The position numbers and the translations under genes were made by a program. This document shows positions 19,066 through 26,929 of a stretch of DNA of 32,111 nt, one piece after another. The first letter of the stretch is position 1. Every line of letters begins with the position of its first letter. The DNA lies in the NCBI GenBank assembly GCA_007693555.1, contig REDJ01000120.1, forward strand, positions 1 through 32,111, in the 5' to 3' direction. The notes below the pieces were generated by a model that ran no database searches, was not told the origin of the DNA, and saw only the letters and a list, made by a program, of their open reading frames with translations. The stretch is from Bacteroidota bacterium (GTDB taxonomy: Bacteria > Bacteroidota > Bacteroidia > Bacteroidales > UBA7960).

Positions 19066-19830
19066 ATGAAAAAAATGGCAACAAAAATTATGAAAATATT
19101 CCCGGCTTTATTAATTGCTGGAATATTTTTTACTTCCTGTCAGCAAGTGCAGGAAAGAACAGAAACAATAGCAAATAATAAATTTAACGAACAAAAACCT
19201 TTAGTAACTATGACAGACGGAAAGTACACTCTACCGGAATTAAATTACGCTTATGAAGCATTGGAGCCTCATATTGATGCCCGTACAATGGAAATTCATC
19301 ATTCCAAGCACCACCAGGCATATATCAACAACCTGAACAATGCCATTGAAGGTACTGAACTGGCCAATAAAACGCTCGAAGAGATATTTAAAAACATGAG
19401 TCAGCATTCAATGGCTGTAAGGAATAATGGTGGCGGACATTGGAACCACACCCTTTTCTGGGAAAATATGTCGCCTGATGGCGGTGGCAAACCTGGTGAA
19501 AAATTATTAAATGCCATTGAAAAAAGATTTGAATCTTTCGAAAAATTCCAGGAAGAATTCAACAAGGCAGCTGCAACACGCTTTGGTAGCGGTTGGGCAT
19601 GGTTGATTGTTGATGCATCAGGAGAATTACAGGTAACCAGTACACCCAATCAGGACAATCCATTAATGGATGTTGCTGATGTAAAAGGCTACCCAATTCT
19701 TGGGATCGATGTTTGGGAGCATGCTTATTACCTGCATTACCAGAATCGCAGACCTGACTACATCAATGCATTCTGGAATGTTATTAACTGGGCAGACGTT
19801 GAAATGCGTTACGAAAAACTTGTAAACTAA
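19066..19830 (+). CDS. superoxide dismutase (Mn/Fe family) with lipoprotein signal
   Basis: A complete iron/manganese superoxide dismutase preceded by about 50 extra residues. Metal ligands by alignment to E. coli SodA are H78 (MEIHHSKHH), H128 ([10 protein letters not shown]), D215 and H219 ([10 protein letters not shown]). Q196 in STPNQDNPL together with the Gly-rich NNGGGH favours the Mn or cambialistic type over the Fe type. The extension holds a basic start, a hydrophobic stretch ([10 protein letters not shown]) and a lipobox FTSC (C25), so export as a lipoprotein is predicted. Met49 ([22 protein letters not shown]) coincides with the usual start of cytoplasmic members. AGAAAGG abuts the first ATG and lies 9 bases before the fourth-codon ATG (19075), which may be the true start. 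A strong terminator follows at 19860. Confidence 0.93.
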   Translation: MKKMATKIMKIFPALLIAGIFFTSCQQVQERTETIANNKFNEQKPLVTMTDGKYTLPELNYAYEALEPHIDARTMEIHHSKHHQAYINNLNNAIEGTELANKTLEEIFKNMSQHSMAVRNNGGGHWNHTLFWENMSPDGGGKPGEKLLNAIEKRFESFEKFQEEFNKAAATRFGSGWAWLIVDASGELQVTSTPNQDNPLMDVADVKGYPILGIDVWEHAYYLHYQNRRPDYINAFWNVINWADVEMRYEKLVN

Positions 19831-19859
19831 GATATTTTAGAGTGATTATTTATATACAG

Positions 19860-19887
19860 ACCGGAGGATTTAATTCTCCGGTTTTTT
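19860..19887 (+). terminator. rho-independent terminator of the dismutase gene
   Basis: CCGGAG (19861-19866) pairs with CTCCGG (19876-19881), plus an outer A-T pair, around a 9-base loop, followed by six T. It starts 30 bases after the dismutase stop. Confidence 0.9.
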
Positions 19888-19890
19888 AAT

Positions 19891-19926
19891 AAAAAACGGT
19901 CAGGCAATTATTTACCTGACCGTTTT
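19891..19926 (-). terminator. bidirectional terminator serving rocD
   Basis: CGGTCAGG (19897-19904) pairs perfectly with CCTGACCG (19915-19922) around a 10-base loop. An A6 run on the left gives a U tract for minus-strand transcripts ending after rocD, and TTTT on the right can also work on plus. It separates the convergent dismutase and rocD genes. Confidence 0.88.
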
Positions 19927-19958
19927 CATTTGAATCCTGTTCCGGTTTCTTTCTTCTG

Positions 19959-21194
19959 CTATTCGAATGAAAGAACTGATTTACGGATAATGTCTACACA
20001 TTCCATAAGTTGCTCTTCAGTGATTACCAATGGCGGAGCAAAACGGATTATATCACCATGAGTAGGTTTGGCAAGCAGGCCATTTTCAGCCATTTTAACA
20101 CAAACATCCCATGCTTCTTTTCCATTTTTAGGTTTAATAACAATGGCATTTAAAAGACCTTTTCCCCTTACCTTGGTAATCATTTCTGATTTGATGGCCC
20201 TAAGTTCTTTACGAAGTACCTCTCCAAGGTGTTGGGCTTTTTCTGCCAGTTTTTCTTCTCTGATAACTTCAAGAGCAGCATAAGCAACCCTTGCAGCAAC
20301 AGGGTTTCCGCCAAATGTTGAACCATGCTGACCTGGTTTGATCACCAACATGATATCATCATTTGCCAATACGGCAGATACAGGATACATACCACCACTG
20401 ATGGCTTTACCGAGAATAAGCACATCGGGTTTTACATTCACATGGTCGCAGGCAAGCAGTTTTCCGGTGCGTGCAATACCTGTTTGAACTTCATCAGCAA
20501 TAAATAAAACGTTATGCTTTTCGCAAAGTTCCTTACATTTTGGCAGATAGGTATCGCAAGGCACGAATACTCCGGCTTCACCCTGAATTGGCTCTACCAT
20601 AAAACCTGCCACATGCGGGTCTTTGAGTGCTTCGGCAAGAGCATCAGCATCATTGTAAGGAATACGGATAAACCCTGGGGTAAACGGACCATAATCGCCA
20701 TAACCGTCAGGATCGCTTGAAAAAGACACAATGGTAGTTGTACGACCGTGGAAGTTGTTTTCACAAACCACAATTTTGGCCATATTCTCAGGAATACCCT
20801 TTTTCTTATAGGCCCACTTACGGGTAAGCTTTATTGCGGTTTCAACAGCTTCTGCCCCGGTGTTCATAGGTAGGATTTTGTCGTAACCAAAATATTCTGT
20901 TACATACTTTTCGTAACGTCCCAGAATATCATTATGAAATGCCCTGGAGGTAAGTGCCAGTGTTTTTGACTGGTCAATCAGGGCGTCTAAAATTTTTGGA
21001 TGGCAATGACCCTGGTTCACAGCAGAATAGGCTGAAAGAAAATCATAATAACGCTTTCCTTCCACATCCCACACAAATACTCCTTCACCACGTGAAAGAA
21101 CTACCGGCAGTGGATGGTAGTTATGCGCACCATATTTGTCTTCCAAATCAATAAGTTGCTGCGAGTTTAATTTTTCAGTCATTACATTAGTCAT
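19959..21194 (-). CDS. rocD: ornithine aminotransferase
   Basis: A PLP-dependent class III aminotransferase of 411 residues. It transfers the delta-amino group of ornithine to 2-oxoglutarate, giving glutamate semialdehyde and glutamate in arginine/proline metabolism. The Schiff-base lysine is K263 ([13 protein letters not shown]). Cofactor contacts are [12 protein letters not shown] (111-122), FHGRTT (148-153) and ADEVQTGI (233-240, with D234). [15 protein letters not shown] near the N-terminus and HGSTFGGNP are typical of ornithine rather than acetylornithine or GABA enzymes. A clear Shine-Dalgarno (AAAGGAGA) 8 bases before the first ATG supports that start over the ATG four codons later. 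A -7 box lies further upstream. It is monocistronic, ending at the hairpin at 19891-19926. Confidence 0.96.
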   Translation of the reverse strand: MTNVMTEKLNSQQLIDLEDKYGAHNYHPLPVVLSRGEGVFVWDVEGKRYYDFLSAYSAVNQGHCHPKILDALIDQSKTLALTSRAFHNDILGRYEKYVTEYFGYDKILPMNTGAEAVETAIKLTRKWAYKKKGIPENMAKIVVCENNFHGRTTTIVSFSSDPDGYGDYGPFTPGFIRIPYNDADALAEALKDPHVAGFMVEPIQGEAGVFVPCDTYLPKCKELCEKHNVLFIADEVQTGIARTGKLLACDHVNVKPDVLILGKAISGGMYPVSAVLANDDIMLVIKPGQHGSTFGGNPVAARVAYAALEVIREEKLAEKAQHLGEVLRKELRAIKSEMITKVRGKGLLNAIVIKPKNGKEAWDVCVKMAENGLLAKPTHGDIIRFAPPLVITEEQLMECVDIIRKSVLSFE

Positions 21195-21201
21195 AATTAA
21201 A

Positions 21202-21210
21202 TCTCCTTTT
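21202..21210 (-). promoter_or_regulatory. strong ribosome binding site of rocD
   Basis: AAAAGGAGA on the minus strand with GGAG 8 bases before the ATG at 21194. Such a site is unusual here, where most genes show none, and it decides between two in-frame ATG codons. Confidence 0.75.
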
Positions 21211-21263
21211 TTAAATAGTTAGCTATACGTTTTAATTACATCGATGTATGGATAAATTTTGGG

Positions 21264-21271
21264 CAAATATA
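21264..21271 (-). promoter_or_regulatory. -7 box of rocD
   Basis: TATATTTG on the minus strand matches TAnnTTTG and predicts a leader of about 65 bases. A TTTG element lies about 24 bases upstream, slightly beyond the usual spacing. Confidence 0.5.
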
Positions 21272-21368
21272 GGAAAAAGGTTTTGATTTAATAAGCAAAA
21301 CAATTTTCTTATTTTTCTGAAAATTAAAACATTAGATTAATCTCATGGGAAAGGTGGCCAACAGGATT

Positions 21369-21785
21369 TTAAAGCGACGAATTGAGAAATTTATTTTTCA
21401 GCTCTGAGGAGGGTACCATACATTCTTCTCTTTTTCCAAACCATTTGTAGCGGTTACGGCTTATAAGCATATATACTGCATCGCGAATAAATTTCGGTAC
21501 AATGATAAAACCATATGCTGCTTTCCATGGGTAGCCCAGCTTCCGGGCAATCCGTAAAACAGCAGTGGATTTTTCAAAGATTTTCCCATCTTCATAATAC
21601 AGGATGGTGTGAAAATCATCTCCTTCAGGATAATTTTCGGCAAGAACCTGCCTGGCAACGGGCCATTGCAGGGATGCAAAATGGAAAATATTTTGCTTAT
21701 CATGCCTGATGACAAAATTTACCGAGCTGTTGCAGAGATTGCAAACACCGTCGAAGAAGATGATATGTTCAGGCAGTGAAGTCAA
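21369..21785 (-). CDS. DCC-family (DUF393) thiol-disulfide oxidoreductase-like protein
   Basis: A 138-residue protein of the DCC family, named for its motif: FFDGVCNLCN (10-19) supplies the Asp and the CxxC pair, and FHFASLQWPVAR and STAVLRIARKLGYPW follow as in other members. The family is thought to have a thioredoxin-like fold, but the physiological partner is unknown. No ATG fits: the frame is closed by TAA three codons before a TTG codon, and the motif begins only about nine residues after it. TTG (21785) is therefore the likely start. It stands alone on the minus strand, 174 bases upstream of rocD and divergent from the AbiE pair. Confidence 0.85.
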   Translation of the reverse strand: MTSLPEHIIFFDGVCNLCNSSVNFVIRHDKQNIFHFASLQWPVARQVLAENYPEGDDFHTILYYEDGKIFEKSTAVLRIARKLGYPWKAAYGFIIVPKFIRDAVYMLISRNRYKWFGKREECMVPSSELKNKFLNSSL

Positions 21786-21954
21786 ACTATTTTATTGATT
21801 TATGTTACTGAAATCAAATAAAAAACGTTTCTGACCTGAGCCATGTTCAAACAGAATTGGGGTAAAATAAAATTTAAGCATCACTGAATCATGTAAGATT
21901 GTTCAGTTTATTTCTTTTTGTCACTTTATTTAACTACTTTTAGAAATATATTAC

Positions 21955-21962
21955 TAATTTTG
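21955..21962 (+). promoter_or_regulatory. -7 box of the AbiE pair, near-leaderless
   Basis: TAATTTTG matches TAnnTTTG and ends one base before the ATGATG at 21964-21969. With the usual short distance from box to start site, the transcript would begin at or within the start codon. There is no -33 TTTG at standard spacing. Confidence 0.5.
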
Positions 21963-21963
21963 C

Positions 21964-22605
21964 ATGATGAATTTCAAGGAATTCCATAATAAGATGATAT
22001 CATTCGTGGTATTTTCGTATGAAGATATCTATGGGGTGTTTGGTGACATTGATCGCAGACGGTTATATGAATGGGCAAAAAAGAAGTACATTATCCCTGT
22101 CATTAAAGGAGTTTACATATTCAATGAATTTAAAGATACAAAAGGCCTGGAATATTTGATTGCCAATAAAATTTATGAGCCATCTTATTTAAGTCTTGAA
22201 TATGTTATGTCATCCGAATCGCTAATTCCCGAAGCTGTATATACTTTAACATCCATAAGTACCAAAAAAACTGCAATTTTTGATACTTCTTTTGGAAATT
22301 TCAGCTATCGTAACCTGAAAACTGAATTATATCACGGTTATGAACTCCGAAAGATTGAAATTCCCCTGTACGGTAAAAGTATTGAAAGAACAGTAAAAAC
22401 AGCAAGCATTGAAAAAGCATTTTTTGATTTTGTTTACCTGAAAAAAGGTCTGTTTACAAAAAATGAAATTTTGGAAATGAGATTTGACAGGAGTGTTTTA
22501 GAAGCTCTCAATAAAAAAAGTTTGAATAAATATACTTCTCTTTCCAATAATCGCACTGTAGAAACTAATCTAACTCACATTTTTAAATACTATGGTATCC
22601 ATTGA
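21964..22605 (+). CDS. abiEi: AbiEi-like antitoxin of a type IV toxin-antitoxin pair
   Basis: A 213-residue protein with the layout of AbiEi antitoxins. The N-terminal winged helix-turn-helix is about 13-52 (FVVFSYEDIYGVFGDIDRRR, then KKKYIIPVIKGVYIF). The AbiEi core follows: YEPSYLSLEYVMSSESLIPEAVYTLTSIST (about 71-100), the strand FGNFSYRNLK and the EKAFFDFVYLK segment. Antitoxins of this family repress their own operon and prevent the toxin from acting without binding it stably. Two ATG codons stand in tandem (21964, 21967), and a -7 box directly abuts them, so a leaderless message starting at the second ATG is plausible. The stop overlaps the toxin start by 14 bases, the usual coupled order of antitoxin then toxin. 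Confidence 0.85.
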   Translation: MMNFKEFHNKMISFVVFSYEDIYGVFGDIDRRRLYEWAKKKYIIPVIKGVYIFNEFKDTKGLEYLIANKIYEPSYLSLEYVMSSESLIPEAVYTLTSISTKKTAIFDTSFGNFSYRNLKTELYHGYELRKIEIPLYGKSIERTVKTASIEKAFFDFVYLKKGLFTKNEILEMRFDRSVLEALNKKSLNKYTSLSNNRTVETNLTHIFKYYGIH

Positions 22606-23404
22606 AGATATTCTAAAGCAATACCCTGAAAAACTGAGTTCAGCTTTTTTCAGGCAGTATATGGTAAAAGAATACTTGCAAACCCTTGTGCTTAGTAAGG
22701 TTTCTAAAAGTAAGTATGCGAATAAACTTGTATTCATTAGAGGTACAAGCTTAAGGTTTTGCTATGGTCTTGACCGTTTTAGTGAAGATCTTGATTTTGA
22801 TTTTCTGGGAAATGACAAAGAAACACTCCGGGAAGTTTTTGATAAAACTGCCATTGAAATTAAGAAAGAGGGTATTGATTGTTTTATTGAACATAATTAT
22901 AAAAACACCGACAATTTTTGCAAAATTAACTTTCCGGATGCAGCAAAGATTTACAAGCTTGAGGATCCAAGAAAAAAAATCTGGATAAAAATTGATATTC
23001 AGAAAAACCGTGTTAAATATGATAAAGAGTTACATTTCATTAACCGTTTTGGATTTTATTTCCCTATTCATTTACCAAAAAAGACAATTTTGTTTTCCAT
23101 GAAAGCTGTGGCTTTAACTCAGCGGCTCAAGGCAAGAGATATTTATGACTTTAGTTTTCTGATGAGTAATACTAAACTTCACTTTCCTTATTTGCAGGAG
23201 GAATTAAATAAGATGGGAATTGAGGTTCAATCGCCGGAGGACTTAAAACAGATAATTATCTTAAAAAAAAATGAAGTAAATATGCAGGATAAAGTAAATG
23301 AAATAGTAATTTTCCTTCAGAACCGCGAAAACTCCGAAAGAGTAAGAACCTTTTTTGAGTATTTGGGTAGCGTTGATTTTGAAAAAATAGTCACTTACGA
23401 ATAA
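22592..23404 (+). CDS. abiEii: AbiEii-like nucleotidyltransferase toxin
   Basis: A 270-residue protein of the AbiEii/MenA nucleotidyltransferase group. Motif I reads FIRGTSLRFCYGL (48-60), then RFSEDLDFD with the metal-binding D66 and D68. A third acidic position is D135 in WIKIDI. The conserved KAVALTQRLKARDIYDF (171-187) matches the family K...R.K.RDxYD block. Family members transfer nucleotides, in studied cases to tRNA ends, and so arrest growth; they can act in phage abortive infection. The residues needed for activity are present, so the toxin looks intact. Translation is coupled to the antitoxin by the 14-base overlap. No phage or transposon gene flanks the pair, which sits between a DCC protein and rlmD. 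Confidence 0.87.
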   Translation: MVSIEDILKQYPEKLSSAFFRQYMVKEYLQTLVLSKVSKSKYANKLVFIRGTSLRFCYGLDRFSEDLDFDFLGNDKETLREVFDKTAIEIKKEGIDCFIEHNYKNTDNFCKINFPDAAKIYKLEDPRKKIWIKIDIQKNRVKYDKELHFINRFGFYFPIHLPKKTILFSMKAVALTQRLKARDIYDFSFLMSNTKLHFPYLQEELNKMGIEVQSPEDLKQIIILKKNEVNMQDKVNEIVIFLQNRENSERVRTFFEYLGSVDFEKIVTYE

Positions 23405-23470
23405 TTTAATCCATCTATTATACAGTAATCATTCAAATTATTAATGTATTAAACCGATATTTGTTACCAG

Positions 23471-24892
23471 ATGAGCAGAAGCAACAAACGACACTTATTT
23501 AATAAGATTATTGAGAACGTAACGATAGCAGGCGTGGCCGCTGAAGGCAAAGCCATTGCGCGGCATAATGATATGGTGATTTTTGTTAATTACGGTGCCC
23601 CGGGAGATGTGGTGGATATTCAGATCAAAAAAACCCGGCGACGCCATCTGGAAGGTGAAATCATCAGGTTTCATAAAAAATCAGACTCCCGTACCGAACC
23701 TTTTTGTGAACACTTTGGTATTTGTGGCGGCTGCAAATGGCAGCATCTAAGCTATGATGAACAACTCAGATATAAACAAAAGCAAGTTACTGACAACATT
23801 GAAAGGATTGGCAAAGTAAATTATCCTTTCGAGCTTATACCTATACTGGGATCTGCTGATACACAATTTTACCGCAACAAACTCGAATATACTTTTGCCA
23901 GTCGCAGGTGGCTCACTCCCGATGAAATACAAAGCAGTGAAGAAGTTACAAACCTTCAGGCACTGGGTTATCATATCCCCGGATTTTATGACAAGGTGCT
24001 TGATATTAAAAAATGCTGGCTGCAGCCCGAGCCGTCAAACCACATCAGGCTGGGGATAAAAGAATTTGCCATAAAAAACCATATTGACTTATACGACTTC
24101 AGAACAAAAACAGGTTTACTTCGCAATATCATTATCCGCAACAATGAGAAGGGAGAGTTTATGCTTATCCTTGTGCTTTTCTCAGGTGAAGATGATAAGC
24201 GTGAGAGTTTGCTGAAACATATCCATGAGGGTTTTCCTGAGATCATATCCACCTGGTACATGATCAATGATAAGCAAAACACCAGCATTGCCGACCTGGA
24301 ACCGGTTCATTTTGCGGGCACATTTTACCTGACTGAAGAAATGGAAGGTTTGCAATTCAGGATAGGACCCAAATCCTTCTATCAGACCAACAGCCGGCAG
24401 GCTTATGAGCTATATAAAATTGCAAGAGAATTTGCCGGGCTTACAGGAAAAGAGCTCGTATATGATTTATACACCGGCACAGGCACCATTGCCAATTTTG
24501 TTGCCCGGCAAACAAGCAAAGTAGTCGGTATTGAATATATTGAGGAAGCCGTTGCCCATGCCAGGGAAAACTCCAGGCTCAATAAGCTTGATAACCTTGT
24601 ATTTGCGGCCGGAGATATGGCAAAAGTTCTTACCCCGGAATTTATGGAGCAGCATGGTAAGCCTGATGTGATAATCACCGATCCGCCCCGGGCAGGCATG
24701 CACCCCGATGTTCTGAAACAAATAATCGCATCAGAAGCTGACAGGATTGTTTATGTGAGCTGTAACCCGGCCACCCAGGCCAGAGATATTGAAATGTTAT
24801 CAGGCAGTTACAAGGTAAAAAAAGTTCAGGCTGTAGATATGTTTCCGCATACGCAGCATGTGGAGAGTGTGGTTCTGATGGAGAAAATCTGA
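23471..24892 (+). CDS. rlmD: 23S rRNA (uracil-C5)-methyltransferase
   Basis: A 473-residue SAM-dependent RNA methyltransferase of the RlmD/RumA family, predicted to form 5-methyluridine in 23S rRNA (U1939 in E. coli). An N-terminal TRAM domain (about 12-68) is followed by the four cysteines of the iron-sulfur cluster: C79, C85, C88 (FCEHFGICGGCKWQ) and C182 (KKCWL). The SAM site is YDLYTGTGTI (331-340), the catalytic loop TDPPRAGMH (403-411), the nucleophile C431 in YVSCNPATQARD, and the general base E465 in HVES. All key residues are intact. Related Bacteroidota enzymes may methylate a second uridine as well (dual-specificity RlmCD type), which the sequence does not decide. It converges on recA. 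Confidence 0.96.
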   Translation: MSRSNKRHLFNKIIENVTIAGVAAEGKAIARHNDMVIFVNYGAPGDVVDIQIKKTRRRHLEGEIIRFHKKSDSRTEPFCEHFGICGGCKWQHLSYDEQLRYKQKQVTDNIERIGKVNYPFELIPILGSADTQFYRNKLEYTFASRRWLTPDEIQSSEEVTNLQALGYHIPGFYDKVLDIKKCWLQPEPSNHIRLGIKEFAIKNHIDLYDFRTKTGLLRNIIIRNNEKGEFMLILVLFSGEDDKRESLLKHIHEGFPEIISTWYMINDKQNTSIADLEPVHFAGTFYLTEEMEGLQFRIGPKSFYQTNSRQAYELYKIAREFAGLTGKELVYDLYTGTGTIANFVARQTSKVVGIEYIEEAVAHARENSRLNKLDNLVFAAGDMAKVLTPEFMEQHGKPDVIITDPPRAGMHPDVLKQIIASEADRIVYVSCNPATQARDIEMLSGSYKVKKVQAVDMFPHTQHVESVVLMEKI

Positions 24893-24900
24893 TTTTTTTT

Positions 24901-24930
24901 CACCGGGGGAGACAGAGAGGCGCAGAGAAA
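24901..24930. repeat. short G/A-rich repeat-like string after rlmD
   Basis: The stretch reads CACCGGGGGAGACAGAG and continues AGGCGCAGAGAAA. It resembles the degenerate CACAGAG / GCGCAGAG strings scattered between genes in many environmental bacterial genomes. Its composition differs sharply from the flanks. It forms one imperfect run here and no further copies are seen in the window. Confidence 0.4.
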
Positions 24931-24971
24931 AAAAAAGTGGTTAGACGATTTGGAAGTCGACTGACCACTTT
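24928..24971 (-). terminator. hairpin terminator of recA
   Basis: A 15-position stem pairs 24934-24948 with 24957-24971 (AAAGTGGTTAGACGA with its near-perfect complement, one G-T wobble and one mismatch) around an 8-base loop. The A run at 24928-24936 becomes a U tract on minus, which suits recA. It lies between the convergent rlmD and recA. Confidence 0.8.
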
Positions 24972-24988
24972 AAAAATCTTCAGAATTA

Positions 24989-26011
24989 TTATTTTTTCGA
25001 CGAAAGTGCTTCAATGATTTTGGCTTCAATCTCTTCAGCCAGTTCGGGGTTGTCTGTCAGAAGGCTTTTCACGGCATCCCTACCCTGCCCCAGCTTGGTA
25101 TCGCCATAGCTGAACCATGAGCCGGCTTTTTTAATGATATTATAATCCACAGCAAGGTCAATGATCTCTCCTGTTTTGGAAATTCCTTCACCATACACGA
25201 TATCAAACTCAGCCTGGCGGAAAGGAGGTGCAAGTTTATTTTTTACAACTTTTACCCTTGCCCGGTTACCGGTTACGCTATCGCCTTCCTTAATTTGAGA
25301 TATCCGGCGAATATCCAACCTTACAGAAGAATAAAACTTCAGTGCATTACCACCGGTTGTGGTTTCGGGGTTGCCAAACATGATACCGATCTTTTCGCGC
25401 AACTGATTGATAAAGATGCAGCAGGAACCGGTTTTACTGATGGTACCGGCAAGTTTTCTCAAAGCCTGTGACATCAATCGGGCCTGAAGCCCCATTTTGC
25501 TGTCGCCCATCTCACCTTCAATTTCACTTTTGGGAGTAAGTGCAGCAACCGAGTCAATGACAATGATATCAATGGCACCCGACCGTATAAGGTTTTCGGT
25601 GATTTCAAGTGCCTGCTCACCGTTGTCGGGCTGTGATACAAGAAGATTGTCGATATCCACACCAAGCTTCTTTGCATAGGTGCTGTCGAAAGCGTGCTCT
25701 GCATCAATGAAGGCAGCAATACCACCGGCCTTCTGGGCTTGAGCAATGGCATGAATAGCCAGGGTTGTTTTACCTGACGATTCAGGACCATATATCTCAA
25801 CAATACGTCCGCGCGGAAAACCACCAATACCCAGCGCATGGTCAAGGGAAATACTTCCCGATGAGATACTGCTGATACTCACCACCGGCGAATCGCCCAG
25901 CTTCATTACCGTTCCTTTACCATAAGATTTTTCAATCTTATCCATGGTAAGTTGCAATGCCTTCAGTTTTTCGGCATTTACATTTTTTTCTTTCTCTTTT
26001 TCTTTACTCAT
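24989..26011 (-). CDS. recA: recombinase RecA
   Basis: A 340-residue RecA, the ATP-dependent strand-exchange protein and SOS co-protease. Walker A GPESSGKT is at 75-82, Walker [11 protein letters not shown] at about 149-158, loop L1 [22 protein letters not shown] at about 165-186 and loop L2 [17 protein letters not shown] at about 211-227. The C-terminus ([20 protein letters not shown]) is short and less acidic than in E. coli. The N-terminus has a lysine/glutamate-rich stretch (SKEKEKEKN). No LexA-like operator palindrome is obvious upstream; a -7 box lies about 75 bases before the start. Confidence 0.98.
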   Translation of the reverse strand: MSKEKEKEKNVNAEKLKALQLTMDKIEKSYGKGTVMKLGDSPVVSISSISSGSISLDHALGIGGFPRGRIVEIYGPESSGKTTLAIHAIAQAQKAGGIAAFIDAEHAFDSTYAKKLGVDIDNLLVSQPDNGEQALEITENLIRSGAIDIIVIDSVAALTPKSEIEGEMGDSKMGLQARLMSQALRKLAGTISKTGSCCIFINQLREKIGIMFGNPETTTGGNALKFYSSVRLDIRRISQIKEGDSVTGNRARVKVVKNKLAPPFRQAEFDIVYGEGISKTGEIIDLAVDYNIIKKAGSWFSYGDTKLGQGRDAVKSLLTDNPELAEEIEAKIIEALSSKK

Positions 26012-26082
26012 AAGCTTACTAAAATGAAAATATACAGAAATATCGTTTTATTAAATTTACAAAAAAATTCAACCAACAGGGG

Positions 26083-26090
26083 CAAAATTA
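26083..26090 (-). promoter_or_regulatory. -7 box of recA
   Basis: TAATTTTG on the minus strand matches TAnnTTTG and is followed by CCCCTG. It predicts a leader of about 65 bases. A TTTG lies about 25 bases upstream, beyond normal spacing. The rest of 26012-26236 shows no gene. Confidence 0.45.
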
Positions 26091-26236
26091 CCATATAAAT
26101 TTTGAAATTCACCTTCAAACCTTAAAAAGAATTCAGAAAAAACCAAGCGACTCTTAACAGTCTGACTTGCAGCCAGCCAAAGGGTTTTACCAATAGTTAA
26201 CTGAGTGTAAAGTGAATTTCCGATTTCAATCAATGC

Positions 26237-26896
26237 CTATAAATTACCTTCCCATTCCTCATAAAACTGATTTAAAAATTTTTCTAAAAATTCGTGTCTC
26301 TGAATTGCCATTTTTTTTCCGGTTTCAGTGTTCATTTTATCTTTCAGTAAAAGAAGTTTTTCGTAGAAATGATTGATTGTGGGAGCATTATTCCCTTTAT
26401 ACTCTTCTTTGGTCATGTTCAGTTTGGGCTTGATAACCGGATTGAATATTTCCCTGTTTTTAAATCCACCATAATTAAAAGCCCTTGCGATACCGATGGC
26501 ACCCAAAGCATCCAGCCGGTCAGCGTCCTGAATGATATCCAGTTCCTTTGAACGAAAAGCTTGTTTTTCCTTGCCGGCACTGAAAGAAATATTTACTATA
26601 ATTTTTACGACATGATCAATTACAGATTCATCAACCCTGGAAGATTCTAAAAAACTCCGGGCCTTTTGCGGCCCAAGCGTTTCATCTCCATCGTGAAATT
26701 TTGAGTCGGCAATATCATGAAGCAAAGTACCCAGTTCCACAACAAGCATATCTGCCTGTTCTGATTGTGCAATTTTTACAGATAGTTTCCACACCCGCCA
26801 TATATGCCACCAGTCATGGCCTCCTTCTGCTTTATTCAACTCATGTTTTACATACGCTATGGTTTGGTTTACCAGGGCCTGTTGATTGGTTTTCAT
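26237..26896 (-). CDS. HD-domain phosphohydrolase (YedJ-like)
   Basis: A 219-residue single-domain HD protein. Metal ligands appear as GHDWWHIWRVWK (H27 and H31), LLHDIAD (H60, D61) and IIQDADRLDALGAIGIARAF (D124/D126). The arrangement and length fit the YedJ-like group of HD phosphohydrolases, whose substrates are probably nucleotides or other phosphate monoesters but are not established. No signal peptide or other domain is seen, so it acts in the cytoplasm. It follows the serine hydrolase gene by 33 bases in the same direction, which allows co-transcription, and lies upstream of recA with a 225-base gap. Confidence 0.88.
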   Translation of the reverse strand: MKTNQQALVNQTIAYVKHELNKAEGGHDWWHIWRVWKLSVKIAQSEQADMLVVELGTLLHDIADSKFHDGDETLGPQKARSFLESSRVDESVIDHVVKIIVNISFSAGKEKQAFRSKELDIIQDADRLDALGAIGIARAFNYGGFKNREIFNPVIKPKLNMTKEEYKGNNAPTINHFYEKLLLLKDKMNTETGKKMAIQRHEFLEKFLNQFYEEWEGNL

Positions 26897-26929
26897 TTTA
26901 TTGCAGCATAATTTATATTAGCAATGGCA

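Noticed and set aside
21955-23404. AbiE pair as part of a defence island or prophage
   Set aside because: Neighbours are housekeeping genes (DCC protein, rlmD, recA); no integrase, transposase, tRNA or attachment repeat is seen.
26041-26070. Possible third copy of the queE upstream repeat near recA (AAATTTACAAAA)
   Set aside because: Only about a dozen A/T-rich bases match; similarity does not extend and can be chance.
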